DNA from: Taklimakanibacter deserti
GTDB taxonomy: Bacteria; Pseudomonadota; Alphaproteobacteria; Rhizobiales; Aestuariivirgaceae
Assembly (NCBI GenBank): GCA_003574785.1
Contig: QORU01000009.1
Coordinates: forward strand, 277,491 to 341,490
Direction: 5' to 3'
Length of the DNA stretch: 64,000 nucleotides
How positions within the stretch are numbered: position 1 is the first letter of the stretch; every line of letters begins with the position of its first letter. The notes under the pieces are model-generated. The model did not search any database and was not told the DNA's origin. It was given only the letters and a program-made list of their open reading frames with translations. The position numbers and the translations under genes are program-made. This document shows positions 32,470-41,718 of this stretch, piece by piece.

Positions 32470-33642
32470 ATGAGCGTCGCAACGAAGCAGCCTGCCGGCG
32501 TAGCGCAAGCGCGGACGGCCGGTGCATTCAACCGGCTGATGATGGATCGGCGAAAGTTCCTGATGGGAAGCGCCGCCGCAGGCGGAGCCTATCTCGGCGC
32601 CTGGATGCCGCCGGCAAGGGCCGCCGTCGGTGGGGACCTCGAGATCATGGCCTGGGAAGGCTATACGCTCGAGCCGGAAACCGCCGAGTGGCGCAAGGCG
32701 AACAATGTCAGCCTGCGCGCCGCCATCATGAGCAACCAGGACGACGTGACGGCCAAGATCGCCGGGTCCAATGCTGTGCGCCTGGACCTCTCGGAATATT
32801 CCAACGGTTATAATGCCATCTACAACGAACTCGGCGTGCTGGCGGAGCTCGATGTGTCCAGGATCCCCAATTACAACAAGACGGACATCTACAAGCCATT
32901 CTTCCAAGGGGACATGTGGTACTGGGACGGGAAGCAATGGGGCATCCCCTGGTGCTGGGGCCTGGATACGATCGTGGTCAATCAGGAGAAGCTCGGCTTC
33001 GAAGTCAAGAGCTACAAGGACCTGCTGCGCCCGGAAGTGAAGGGCAAGCTGGCATTCCTCGACAACCCGCTGACGCTTTGGCCGCAGATCGCGAAAGTCA
33101 CGGGCTACGGCGACAGGTTTCCGAACCTGAGCAAGGAAGAGCTCAAGGACTGTTTTCAGAAGCTGATCCCTTATCGCGATCAGACGAAGGTCTTTGCCTC
33201 TTCAAACGGCGACGTCATCTCGCTGTTCGCCTCGGGCGAGATCTCCGCCTGCTTCTGCGTGTGGAGTGCCGTGCCTCTGGAGACGGCAAAGCAGAATGTG
33301 AAGACGGTTTCGATCTACCCGGAGGAGGGTGGAGCCGTCTGGGCCGATGCCTGGTTCATCCCCAAGACGTCGGAGAACGTGGATACGGCCTATGCCTATA
33401 TCAATGAGGCATTGACGCCTGAGATCCAGGCATCGATTTCCAAGACGGCCGTCTGCTCCTCGGTCTCGAACAAGGCGCCGGCATTGATGGATGCGCAGAC
33501 GAAGGCGCTATTCGACTATGACAATTTCGATGCGCAGTTCAAATCCATCAAGATCTACGGTCAGCCGCCGCGCTCGTCCGATCAATTTGCAACCTATGAC
33601 GACTGGTTGCAGATTTGGGCGGACTTCCGCGCCGGCCTCTGA
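32470..33642 (+). CDS. Extracellular solute-binding protein (PotD/F-like), Tat signal
   Basis: A 390-residue periplasmic binding protein of the spermidine/putrescine (family 1/8) group. A twin-arginine signal (MDRRKFLMGSAAAGGAYLGAW, about 25-45, cut after ARA) suggests export in folded form. PotD-like parts: LEIMAWEGY (about 57), WYWDGKQWGIPWCWGLDTIVVNQEKLG (about 151-177) and GGAVWADAWFIPKTS (about 291-305). It captures the operon substrate, likely a cationic amine, for the permeases encoded next. It lies between the monooxygenase gene and an intercistronic hairpin at 33663-33697. Specificity for a polyamine itself is unproven; homologues also bind other amines. Confidence 0.92.
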   Translation: MSVATKQPAGVAQARTAGAFNRLMMDRRKFLMGSAAAGGAYLGAWMPPARAAVGGDLEIMAWEGYTLEPETAEWRKANNVSLRAAIMSNQDDVTAKIAGSNAVRLDLSEYSNGYNAIYNELGVLAELDVSRIPNYNKTDIYKPFFQGDMWYWDGKQWGIPWCWGLDTIVVNQEKLGFEVKSYKDLLRPEVKGKLAFLDNPLTLWPQIAKVTGYGDRFPNLSKEELKDCFQKLIPYRDQTKVFASSNGDVISLFASGEISACFCVWSAVPLETAKQNVKTVSIYPEEGGAVWADAWFIPKTSENVDTAYAYINEALTPEIQASISKTAVCSSVSNKAPALMDAQTKALFDYDNFDAQFKSIKIYGQPPRSSDQFATYDDWLQIWADFRAGL

Positions 33643-33662
33643 CGGTCGTTCGCGAATGTCGC

Positions 33663-33697
33663 ACCTCCGGGCGGACGCAGCGCGCTCGCCCGGAGGT
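33663..33697 (+). promoter_or_regulatory. Strong intercistronic hairpin between the binding-protein and permease genes
   Basis: An 11-bp perfect inverted repeat, ACCTCCGGGCG (33663-33673) and CGCCCGGAGGT (33687-33697), with a 13-base loop, 20 bases after the binding-protein stop. There is no T run. It probably stabilises the upstream mRNA so that the binding protein exceeds the permeases, as in other ABC operons. Confidence 0.6.
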
Positions 33698-33747
33698 TGC
33701 GCTTCGTACATAGCCTGTTGACCTATCCTGGATGACCCAAAACACGC

Positions 33748-34665
33748 ATGTCGGCTCTCGTTGATAGCAAGAGTGATGAAGTTGATATCGCCAAGCGCAA
33801 GGTTGCGCTGACGTTGCCGAGCGGCTTTGGCCTGGGAGTGCCGCCGCTCGCCTTCCTCCTCCTGTTTTTCGTGCTTCCGGTCATCCTGCTCTTCTTCGTG
33901 AGCTTCCTGACCGCGCGGTCATTCGTCATCGAATATGTGTGGAGCACGGACAACTTTACGAGGATATTCGCCTCCACCAGCTTCTGGCTGGCCACCTGGG
34001 TCGGGCTGAAGAACGGCTTCTACACCGCCTTCTTCTCCGTCGTGCTGAGCTTTCCGGTCGCGTACTATCTCGTCTACAGGACGAAAAGCAATCTCATCCT
34101 CTATCTCGTGCTGCTGTCCTGGTTCTCGAGCTATCTCGTGCGTGTCTATGCCTGGCGAACCATTCTGGGCACGAACGGCGTCATCAACTCGTTCCTGGTG
34201 AGCAGCGGAATCATCGATCAACCGCTGCAGGTGATCCTGTTCAGCCCGTTCGCGTCCGTCCTGACGCTCATCCACATCATGGTGCCGTTCTCGCTCCTCA
34301 TCCTCGTCTCGGCGCTCAGGGACGTGAAGCAGGATTACCTCGACGCCGCCCGCGATCTCGGAGCGTCGAAACTTGCCGTGCTCACGAAGGTCATCCTGCC
34401 CATGGCGCATAAAGGCGTGGTCGGATCCTTCATGTTCACCTACATCCTCGCCGCGGGCGACTACATCACGCCGCAGCTCCTGGGCGGCCGCGAGGGTGTC
34501 ACGAGCGGACTTCTCATCGCCAACCAGTTCCGCAGCGCCGGCAACTGGCCGCTCGGCTCGGCCATGGCGTTCGTCATGATGGGCACTTTCGTCGCGGTAT
34601 ATTTTGCCTTCACCCTGCTCTTGCGGATCCTCAATCTCGCGCCCGGCCGGCGCTACCATGAGTGA
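33748..34665 (+). CDS. ABC transporter permease (PotB-like)
   Basis: A 305-residue inner-membrane permease with six to seven hydrophobic segments, starting with a membrane anchor (PPLAFLLLFFVLPVILLFFVSFL, about 31-53). The cytosolic EAA loop is LRDVKQDYLDAARDLGASKLAVLTKVILP (about 190-218), with the D-A-A-x-D-L-G-A core that docks onto the ATPase. It forms one half of the membrane channel with the next protein. It belongs to the PotB type of the polyamine/opine/thiamine group. No strong ribosome binding site is visible before the ATG. The gene follows the hairpin by 50 bases. Confidence 0.93.
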   Translation: MSALVDSKSDEVDIAKRKVALTLPSGFGLGVPPLAFLLLFFVLPVILLFFVSFLTARSFVIEYVWSTDNFTRIFASTSFWLATWVGLKNGFYTAFFSVVLSFPVAYYLVYRTKSNLILYLVLLSWFSSYLVRVYAWRTILGTNGVINSFLVSSGIIDQPLQVILFSPFASVLTLIHIMVPFSLLILVSALRDVKQDYLDAARDLGASKLAVLTKVILPMAHKGVVGSFMFTYILAAGDYITPQLLGGREGVTSGLLIANQFRSAGNWPLGSAMAFVMMGTFVAVYFAFTLLLRILNLAPGRRYHE

Positions 34666-35460
34666 GTGAAGATGCTCAGGGCCTATCTTTGCGCATATCT
34701 GTTCTTCCTGTTCGCGCCGATCGCGATGATCGTGCTGTTCAGCTTCAATGATTCACCGGCACTCACCTTCCCGATAGAGACATACAGTCTCAGATGGTAT
34801 GAGACGCTGCTATCCAAGCCTGATTTCGTCGCTTCACTGGTCAACAGCCTGAAGGTCGGCTTCTATACGTCCATCGTCACGACCGTCCTCGGAACGCTCG
34901 CCGCCCTCGCGCTGATCCGCATGAAGGGGCGATACCGACAGTTCTTCGAATGGCTGAATTTCGCCCCCGTGGGCCTTCCCGGCCTATTCCTCGGCATCTC
35001 GCTGGTGACGCTCTTTGGCCTGATCGGCCTGCAGCGATCGCTCCTGACCGTCACCATCGGCCATGTGCTCTTCACGCTGCCCTTTTTCGTCGAGGCGATG
35101 CGTTCGCGCGTTAACTACTTCGACCCGTCCCTGGAGGAAGCCGCCAGGGACCTGGGCGCCACGCAGCTCCAGGCCTATCGGCGCGTGACCATTCCGATCC
35201 TCCTGCCGACCATTGTCGGATCGGCGATACTGACCTTCTCGCTTTCCTTCGATGAGCTGATCATCACGGTGTTCGTATCGGGGAACGATACGACGCTCCC
35301 CATGTTCATCTGGTCGATGATGCGGAGGACGGTCGATCCCTCCATCAACGCGGCCAGCGTCATGGCGCTCGTCCTTTCGATCCTGGTGATGGCCGCAGGG
35401 GGTGCGAGCCTGTGGTTTCAAAGAAGATGCGCGGTCGCCGCGCGCGCCACGAATGAATAG
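34666..35460 (+). CDS. ABC transporter permease (PotC-like)
   Basis: A 264-residue inner-membrane permease with six hydrophobic segments; the EAA loop is FDPSLEEAARDLGATQLQAYRRVTIPILLP (about 149-178). Other PotC-like parts are FSFNDSPALTFPIETYSLRWYETLL (about 25-49) and LSFDELIITVFVSGNDTTLPMFIWSMMR (about 198-225). It pairs with the PotB-like protein. The frame can start at GTG 34666, directly after the preceding stop, or at ATG 34672; I kept the first. Part of the binding protein-permease-permease-ATPase operon. Confidence 0.92.
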   Translation: MKMLRAYLCAYLFFLFAPIAMIVLFSFNDSPALTFPIETYSLRWYETLLSKPDFVASLVNSLKVGFYTSIVTTVLGTLAALALIRMKGRYRQFFEWLNFAPVGLPGLFLGISLVTLFGLIGLQRSLLTVTIGHVLFTLPFFVEAMRSRVNYFDPSLEEAARDLGATQLQAYRRVTIPILLPTIVGSAILTFSLSFDELIITVFVSGNDTTLPMFIWSMMRRTVDPSINAASVMALVLSILVMAAGGASLWFQRRCAVAARATNE

Positions 35461-35469
35461 GACAGGAAC

Positions 35470-36552
35470 ATGCGTCACAACATCGTCGAGCTGAAACATA
35501 TTTCGAAGTCCTGGGGATCGGTCAAGGCCCTGAACACCGTGAATCTCGATGTCCGGAAAGGCGAGATCCTCACGCTGCTGGGACCCAGCGGCTGCGGAAA
35601 ATCGACGCTCATGCGCATCACGGCGGGATTTGAAACGCCGACGTCGGGCACGGTCGTCATCGCAGGCCAGGACGTCACCCAGATGCCGCCGGAAAAGCGC
35701 CCGGTCAACATGGTGTTCCAGCGCTATGCACTTTTCCCTCATCTCGACGTCTTCGACAATGTCGCCTTCGGACTGCGCCTCAAGGGATTGCCGAAGGCAG
35801 AGATCAACGCGCAAGTGTCCGCGATGCTCAAGCTCGTGCAGCTGGAGAGCCTTTCGGGAAGATGGATCAATGAGATCAGCGGCGGCGAGTCGCAGCGGGT
35901 CGCGCTGGCGCGCGCCCTTGTCAACCGCCCATCCGTCCTCTTGCTGGATGAGCCGCTCGCGGCATTGGATCTCAAGATCCGCCATATCATGCTGGAAGAG
36001 CTGAAGCGCATCCACACAGAGACGGGAACGACATTCATCTATGTGACGCATGACCAGGATGAAGCGATGATCCTTTCTGACCGCGTGGTCCTGATGAACA
36101 AGGGAGCGATCGAGCAGATAGGCACGCCGGACGAGATGTATGGCGCGCCGAAAACGCTGTTTTGCGCGAAGTTTTTCGGAGAGACGAATATCCTCGGCGG
36201 GCATGTCAAATCCGCCGATGCGAAAGGTGCCGTGCTCAATCTCCCGATCGGAGAGATCGAGGCCCCCGTCGGAGGCTTGCGCAGCGGTTCGGATATCCAT
36301 GTATCGCTTCGCCCCGAGGCCGCATCATTGACGGAGGCGCGGGCCGGCAAGCCGGGCAGGCACGATGCCGTGCCAGGCATCGTCGAAGACGTGGTCTTCA
36401 TCGGCAGCCGCGTGGTCTACAAAGTGCGGCATGCCAGCGGCACAGTGCTGAAATGCCAGGAGCCCAGAACCGCGGCGGGCATCCGGTTCGGCGTCGGGTC
36501 GCATGTCAGCCTGCAATATGACCCGGCGGCGATCGTGGTTCTTTCGGGTTGA
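35470..36552 (+). CDS. ABC transporter ATP-binding protein (PotA-like)
   Basis: A 360-residue ABC ATPase. Walker A LLGPSGCGKSTLMR (about 35-48), Q-loop VFQRYALFPHL (about 82), signature INEISGGESQRVALARAL (about 135-152), Walker B VLLLDEPLAALDLKIR (about 157-172), switch VTHDQDEA (about 195-202). The C-terminal part (about 235-350) is a TOBE-type regulatory domain, as in PotA. The signature reads SGGES rather than the common SGGQQ, seen in some members. It powers import of the ligand. Full length for PotA-like proteins, with the start 10 bases after the preceding gene. Confidence 0.95.
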   Translation: MRHNIVELKHISKSWGSVKALNTVNLDVRKGEILTLLGPSGCGKSTLMRITAGFETPTSGTVVIAGQDVTQMPPEKRPVNMVFQRYALFPHLDVFDNVAFGLRLKGLPKAEINAQVSAMLKLVQLESLSGRWINEISGGESQRVALARALVNRPSVLLLDEPLAALDLKIRHIMLEELKRIHTETGTTFIYVTHDQDEAMILSDRVVLMNKGAIEQIGTPDEMYGAPKTLFCAKFFGETNILGGHVKSADAKGAVLNLPIGEIEAPVGGLRSGSDIHVSLRPEAASLTEARAGKPGRHDAVPGIVEDVVFIGSRVVYKVRHASGTVLKCQEPRTAAGIRFGVGSHVSLQYDPAAIVVLSG

Positions 36553-36559
36553 TCGGCCA

Positions 36560-38146
36560 ATGCACGACTATATCATTGTTGGCGGCGGCTCATCCGGCTG
36601 CACGATCGCTTCAAGGCTGAGCGAAGATCCAGATTGCACCGTGCTTCTGCTCGAGCAAGGTCCGCGCGACTGGAGCCCCTATATCCACATCCCGGTGACC
36701 TATTACAAGACGTCGCAGGGCAACATGCTCACCCGGTACCGGCTGGAACCGCAAGCGCAACAAGGCGGGATCACGCCGGAGTTTGTCCAGGGCCGCGTGC
36801 TGGGCGGGGGGAGCTCAGTCAATGCGATGGTCTATATGCGGGGCATTCCGCAGGACTATGACAGCTGGGCCGAACGGGGATGCGCCGGATGGTCGTACAA
36901 GGAAGTGCTGCCCTATTTCAAGAAAGCCGAAAGCAACGAGCGGTTTTCCGGCGAGGCTCACGGTATTGACGGACCGCTGAAAGTATCCGACCAACGACAC
37001 ATTCACTATCTCACCAAAGCGTGGGCGCAGGGTGCCCAGGAGCTGGGGATCAAATTCAATCCCGATTTCAATTCGGGCGATCAGGCCGGCGTCGGATTCT
37101 ATCAAGTCACCATGAAGGATGGGTTGCGATGCAGCGCAGCCAAGGCCTATTTGCGTCCCGCTCGCAACCGCAAGACTCTCAAGGTGCTCACCAAGGCCAA
37201 GACTCTTCGCCTGCTGATCGAAAACAACCGGGCGGTCGGAGTCGAATATATCAAAGACGGAACCGTCACCAGAGCGCTGGCGGCAAAAGAGGTCATCGTG
37301 TGCGCCGGCGCGATCGGGTCGCCGCATCTCTTGATGCTGTCGGGAGTGGGACCCGCCGATCACCTGCGCGAGGTTGGCGTAGAGGTGCGGCACGACCTTC
37401 CGGGTGTCGGAAAGAACCTTCAGGATCACTTCGACATGTTCCTGATCTACGACCTGAACGGCCCGCATAGCTACGACAAGTACAAGAAGCTTCATTGGCA
37501 GGCCTGGGCCGGCCTGCAATATGTGCTGTTCCGCAATGGACCCGCGACCTCGAATATCTGCGAGGGCGGACTATGCTGGTACACGGATTCAGCCGACAGT
37601 CTGCCCGGCCTGCAGTTCCATTTCCTTCCGGGAGCCGGGGTCGAAGAAGGCTCGGATTCCGCGCCCAGCGGCAATGGATGCACGACGAATGTCTATCTGT
37701 CGCGTCCGAGATCACGTGGCCATGTCGCCCTGCGCAGCGCCGCCCCCGATGTATTTCCCATCGTCGACCCCAATTACCTCGCGGAGGAATATGACGTGAT
37801 CGGTCTCTCCGAGGGCGTGCGCCTGGCTCAGGAGATCCTGCAGCAGAAGCCCATCGCCAAATACATCGCGCAGCCTTACCGGCCGGGAAGCATCCTCAAG
37901 ACGAAGGCCGAAAGGATGGAGTTTGTGCGCAAATCCGGCCAAGGCGCGCTGCACCCTTGCGGTGCCTGCCGGATGGGAACAGACGATATGGCGGTCGTCG
38001 ATCCTGAGCTTCGCGTCAGGGGTATCGACGGGCTGCGCGTGGCGGATACATCGGTCTTCCCCCGGGTGCCTTCCGGCAACCTCAACGCGCCGGCCATCAT
38101 GGTCGGCGAGCGCGCGGCGGATTTCATCCGCGGCAACAGAAAATAG
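36560..38146 (+). CDS. GMC-family FAD-dependent alcohol/choline dehydrogenase-like oxidoreductase
   Basis: A 528-residue GMC oxidoreductase. FAD site YIIVGGGSSGCTIASRLSED (about 4-23), GMC signature 1 GRVLGGGSSVNAMVYMRG (about 77-94), signature 2 GAIGSPHLLMLSGVGP (about 252-267) and the C-terminal catalytic His in HPCGACRMG (about 470) with GNLNAPAIM (about 510). Related enzymes oxidise choline or primary alcohols to aldehydes. In the operon it would oxidise the alcohol formed by the monooxygenase, and the aldehyde dehydrogenase at 41775 would follow. The start at 36560 is set by the GMC N-terminus; an upstream extension overlaps the ATPase gene. Confidence 0.93.
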   Translation: MHDYIIVGGGSSGCTIASRLSEDPDCTVLLLEQGPRDWSPYIHIPVTYYKTSQGNMLTRYRLEPQAQQGGITPEFVQGRVLGGGSSVNAMVYMRGIPQDYDSWAERGCAGWSYKEVLPYFKKAESNERFSGEAHGIDGPLKVSDQRHIHYLTKAWAQGAQELGIKFNPDFNSGDQAGVGFYQVTMKDGLRCSAAKAYLRPARNRKTLKVLTKAKTLRLLIENNRAVGVEYIKDGTVTRALAAKEVIVCAGAIGSPHLLMLSGVGPADHLREVGVEVRHDLPGVGKNLQDHFDMFLIYDLNGPHSYDKYKKLHWQAWAGLQYVLFRNGPATSNICEGGLCWYTDSADSLPGLQFHFLPGAGVEEGSDSAPSGNGCTTNVYLSRPRSRGHVALRSAAPDVFPIVDPNYLAEEYDVIGLSEGVRLAQEILQQKPIAKYIAQPYRPGSILKTKAERMEFVRKSGQGALHPCGACRMGTDDMAVVDPELRVRGIDGLRVADTSVFPRVPSGNLNAPAIMVGERAADFIRGNRK

Positions 38147-38147
38147 A

Positions 38148-39599
38148 ATGACGGCGGACCCCCTGAAGATGCAATTGCTTCCCGCCGTGCCGGCGGATGT
38201 GGCCAGCCAATTCTCCTGGTGGCAGCGCGAGATGAGGGAGTCTTTTCCCCAAGACGCAGCGCAGGGCCTCAGCGGACAGGTCTCGGCGGATGTGGTTATC
38301 GTCGGTGGCGGGTTTACGGGATTGTGGACCGCGTTCATCCTGAAGGAGCGCCATCCGGAACTGGACGTCGTCATCCTCGACTCTTATCGCTGCGGTGACG
38401 GCGCCAGCTCCCGCAATGGCGGCAATGTCCACGGCTATTGGAGCGCGCTGCCGACACTCCTCTCGCTTTTTGGTCCCGACAAATGCGTCGAGATCGCGCG
38501 GCTGGGGACAACAGCTCAGGAACGGTTGCGGAAGCTCGCGGCCGCCAAAGGACTGGACGTGTGGTGGACGGAGAAAGGATATTTGCGGGTCGCCACCTCG
38601 GCCTATCAGAGCATCAAACTTCGCCAATATCTTTCCACGGCCAGGCTGCTAGGTATCGAGTCGACGCTCCGCCACCTCCGGAAGGAGGAAGTGGCGGCTT
38701 ATTGCGACTCGCCCCGCTTCGACGAGGCGCTGTTGTTCGAAGAAGGCGCCACCGTCCATCCGGCGCGGCTTTGCCGGAAGCTGCGCGACGCTGTGGTGCA
38801 GGCCGGCGTGCGGATTTTCGAGCAGACGCCGGTGACGTCCATCGCAAAGGGAAGTCCCTGCCTGGTCACGACAGCCGGCGGGGCGCTGAGTGCGAGAGAT
38901 GTCGTCCTTGCCACCTATACGGGGACAATGTCGATCCCCGACGTGGCGCGCGGCACGTCGCTGTTTTCCAGTTTTCCGGTCATGTCCGAGCCGGCGCCTG
39001 AGCTCCTGGCGCGGATGAATTATGCCCAGGCCCGTGGCATTGCGGACCTCAGGATGTTCACCCATTATTTCCGCCGCACGCCCGATGGTCGAATCCTCAT
39101 GGGATCGGGCTCGGGACCGTTGGAAAAAGGGTGCACCCATGCCGCCGCGCAACTGCGTGACGATGCGGCAAGCCTGCGACGAGCGGAAGTGGGATTGCAG
39201 CGCTTCTTTCCCGACCTCGGCAGCGGCATTGCCGCGCGCTGGGGCTTTCCCATCGAGGTGACCTCGGACAGAATTCCCTGCTTCGGCACCATTCCTGGAA
39301 CGCGGATCCATTACGGCTCGGGCTATTCCGGCCATGGCGTGAACGCCACGGTCATCGCGGGCGAATGCCTCGCTTCCCTCGTGCTCGATACCAAGGACAA
39401 ATGGTCGACGTCGCCCTTCTGCCGGCGCGACCGCCTGGCGTTTCCGCCCGAGCCTTTCCGCTATTGGGGCGGACGTGCCATCCGGAACGCCATCGTCGCT
39501 TGCGAGGATGCCGAGGATGCGCGCCGGCCCGCGCCATTCCTGGCCCGCGCCCTGGCCGCCGCTCCCGGCTATCTTGGACTCAAGATCGGAACGCGATAG
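38148..39599 (+). CDS. FAD-dependent oxidoreductase of the DAO (amine/glycine oxidase) family
   Basis: A 483-residue flavoprotein with the DAO fold. FAD site VSADVVIVGGGFTGLWTAFILKE (about 44-66), followed by SSRNGGNVHGYW (about 87-98), and late in the sequence HYGSGYSGHGVNATVIAGECLA (about 385-406), the family GHG motif. Related proteins (PuuB, OoxB, sarcosine/dimethylglycine oxidases) oxidise C-N bonds of secondary or primary amines, giving an imine, then aldehyde plus amine. This suits a nitrogen-containing substrate brought in by the PotABCD-like system. The stop of the GMC gene is 1 base before the ATG at 38148, so the genes are coupled. It is the last gene of the rightward operon, convergent with the activator gene. 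Confidence 0.92.
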   Translation: MTADPLKMQLLPAVPADVASQFSWWQREMRESFPQDAAQGLSGQVSADVVIVGGGFTGLWTAFILKERHPELDVVILDSYRCGDGASSRNGGNVHGYWSALPTLLSLFGPDKCVEIARLGTTAQERLRKLAAAKGLDVWWTEKGYLRVATSAYQSIKLRQYLSTARLLGIESTLRHLRKEEVAAYCDSPRFDEALLFEEGATVHPARLCRKLRDAVVQAGVRIFEQTPVTSIAKGSPCLVTTAGGALSARDVVLATYTGTMSIPDVARGTSLFSSFPVMSEPAPELLARMNYAQARGIADLRMFTHYFRRTPDGRILMGSGSGPLEKGCTHAAAQLRDDAASLRRAEVGLQRFFPDLGSGIAARWGFPIEVTSDRIPCFGTIPGTRIHYGSGYSGHGVNATVIAGECLASLVLDTKDKWSTSPFCRRDRLAFPPEPFRYWGGRAIRNAIVACEDAEDARRPAPFLARALAAAPGYLGLKIGTR

Positions 39600-39611
39600 G
39601 GGGCGTCAGCT

Positions 39612-41558
39612 TCAGTTGTCGGTCAATGAGAGTCCGTATTGCCGGAGCTTTCGGTAGAGCGTCGCCCGGCTGATGCCGAGCGCCTTGCTGCAGGCGATGG
39701 CGTCCGATCCATGGCGCCCAATCACAGCGAAGATGGCATCCCGGACGGCAAGGTCCGATGCCTGCCGGCTCGAGACCGACGCAAGGGGCTCGTCTCGTCC
39801 AGGCAAGTCGCGCAAGTTCGAAAAGGCGGCATTGGAAGCGGAATAAGCGGGCGTCAGCATGAGGTCGTCAGGTTGGATCACCTTTTCAGCGAGCCGCGCC
39901 GCGCGGGTCAGCACATTGCGAAGCTCGCGGACATTGCCCGGCCAGGAATAGGACAGCAGTTGCTGCATGGCCGGATCGGAAATCGGCACCGGCGCCCCTT
40001 CCGAAACCATGGCCAGCAGGTTTACGATGATCTCGCGAAGATCGGTGCGTTCGCGCAAGGCGGGAAGGGTGACCACCGTGCCCGCCAGGCGATAGAACAG
40101 ATCCTGCCTGAACGTGCCGGCGGCGACTTTCGCCTGCAGGTCCTGATGCGTCGCGGCAATGATCTGGACGTCGACATGGCGAGGCTTGCCGCCGCCGAGC
40201 GGCATGACCTCCTGCGTTTCCAGGAACCTGAGAAAGCGCGTTTGCAGATGCACGGGCATGTCGCCGATCTCGTCGAGGAACAATGTGCCCTTGTCGGCCT
40301 CGACGATCCGGCCACTATTGCCGTCCTTGCTGGCGCCGGTAAAGGCGCCGGCGCTGTAGCCGAACAACTCTGAATCGATCAGGGATTCCGGCATGGCGGA
40401 ACAGTTGAAGGCGACATATGGCCCGGAGGCTCTGCTGCCTTCAATGTGCAATGCGCGAGCGAGCGTGTCCTTTCCCGCGCCGGTCTCGCCCAGGAGCAGC
40501 AAATGCAGACCAGTGCCGGAAACCTTCTGCAGGATGCGGATACTCCGATTCATCTGCGGATCGCTGCCGGCGCACTCAGCCAATGTGATGGCGCGCCTTG
40601 CCCCCTTCGGCCGCTGCGAAAGCTTCGATGAGGGCTGCTTTTGCGTTGGAACCGTATGCTTCGCCGAGACGGGCCTGCGCAAGGCCACAGTCGCTGCCGC
40701 ACCGGTCTCCAGGTGGCGCAACTCCCGGGGCCTCTCGGCCAATTGGTCAAGCGATGGGTTGCCCCTGACCTTCTCGAAAATCGCCCAAAGCGACCGCGCG
40801 CCGATGGCCGAGTCGTCGATCTTGAAATGCCGGCGCGCACTGCGCGTGGCGCCAATGATCCTGAAATCCGAATCGACGGCGAATATCGCCGATGACAGAT
40901 GGTCTGCCGTCACCGCCAGCGTATGGAAATCGTGAAACAGATTGCGGAAATATGCCGTTTCCAACCGGTCCGCGGTTGCCTGCGCGACGCCGAAGACGAC
41001 CCTGTGGGCCAAGTGCGGAACACCGGGATTTCGCGTCGAGAGATTGACCACCCCCAGAATCTCGCCATAGGGGTCGAAAAATGGCGCGGATGCACAGGCT
41101 TCCCCGGTGAGGTTGGCGTAGAAATGATCGGTGAGATAGACCGTTGTCGGCCGCATATCGCGCAGCGATGTGCCGATCCCGTTTGTTCCGCCTATTTCCT
41201 CGCTCCAAACGGCGCCTACCCTGTCCAAGCTGCAGTTGTAGGTGGAATCCTTGCTTTGCCGCTCGGCGATGATGATGCCGTTCCGATTGGCGATATGAGC
41301 GCTGTAGCCGCCGCCTTCGATCATGGAGAGGGTCGATTCGAGTTCAGTTTCGGCCAACGACAGGTTCTCGCCATAGATCTCGATTTCCTCTCGCACCTCC
41401 CTTGACGTCAGACACACAAGTCCGGTTGCCGACGGATTGAGCTTGTAGTCTTGCAGGCAGCGAGACCATGAGGCGGTGCGCCAAGTCGCGTCGGCCTTGT
41501 TGGGCCCGGCGAGAACCGTTCTTTCGATCAGGCGAAAATGCTGCTCCAGATCATGCAT
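39612..41558 (-). CDS. Sigma-54-dependent activator of AcoR type
   Basis: A bacterial enhancer-binding protein of 648 residues from ATG 41558 (GAGG 12 bases upstream), or 656 from ATG 41582. Counting from the longer start: GAF-like sensor (about 40-210), a PAS-like segment (about 225-300), then AAA+ with Walker A GETGAGKD (365-372), the sigma-54 contact loop GAFTGA (412-417) and Walker B FLDEIG (435-440), and a Fis-type helix-turn-helix (about 615-650, GRHGSDAIACSKALGISRATLYRKLRQYG). It hydrolyses ATP to open sigma-54 promoters. There is no receiver domain, so it should be controlled by a ligand, as AcoR is. Three sigma-54 promoters and two copies of one dyad in this window are the likely targets. 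Confidence 0.93.
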   Translation of the reverse strand: MHDLEQHFRLIERTVLAGPNKADATWRTASWSRCLQDYKLNPSATGLVCLTSREVREEIEIYGENLSLAETELESTLSMIEGGGYSAHIANRNGIIIAERQSKDSTYNCSLDRVGAVWSEEIGGTNGIGTSLRDMRPTTVYLTDHFYANLTGEACASAPFFDPYGEILGVVNLSTRNPGVPHLAHRVVFGVAQATADRLETAYFRNLFHDFHTLAVTADHLSSAIFAVDSDFRIIGATRSARRHFKIDDSAIGARSLWAIFEKVRGNPSLDQLAERPRELRHLETGAAATVALRRPVSAKHTVPTQKQPSSKLSQRPKGARRAITLAECAGSDPQMNRSIRILQKVSGTGLHLLLLGETGAGKDTLARALHIEGSRASGPYVAFNCSAMPESLIDSELFGYSAGAFTGASKDGNSGRIVEADKGTLFLDEIGDMPVHLQTRFLRFLETQEVMPLGGGKPRHVDVQIIAATHQDLQAKVAAGTFRQDLFYRLAGTVVTLPALRERTDLREIIVNLLAMVSEGAPVPISDPAMQQLLSYSWPGNVRELRNVLTRAARLAEKVIQPDDLMLTPAYSASNAAFSNLRDLPGRDEPLASVSSRQASDLAVRDAIFAVIGRHGSDAIACSKALGISRATLYRKLRQYGLSLTDN

Positions 41559-41619
41559 GCCGGTTCGTTTCCTCGCTTGCATTAAAGGGTTTGGAGCCGA
41601 CGCAAGTCAAGTTTGCCTG

Positions 41620-41651
41620 GCAAGCGAGTCTCACTCATGAGACTCGCTTGC
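41620..41651. promoter_or_regulatory. Long perfect inverted repeat containing GTCTCA-N4-TGAGAC, candidate activator site
   Basis: Arms GCAAGCGAGTCTC (41620-41632) and GAGACTCGCTTGC (41639-41651), 13 bp each with a 6-base spacer. Its core, 41628-41643, has the same half-sites and spacing as 31117-31132. The centre is about 110 bases upstream of the predicted sigma-54 start site for the aldehyde dehydrogenase gene and about 75 bases upstream of the activator gene itself, so it could also mediate autoregulation. Confidence 0.75.
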
Positions 41652-41718
41652 GGGAGACGGGCCATTACAGTTCTTCCGCAAACGAACAAAATCCTCTGAT
41701 TTCAATCGATTAACCTGC

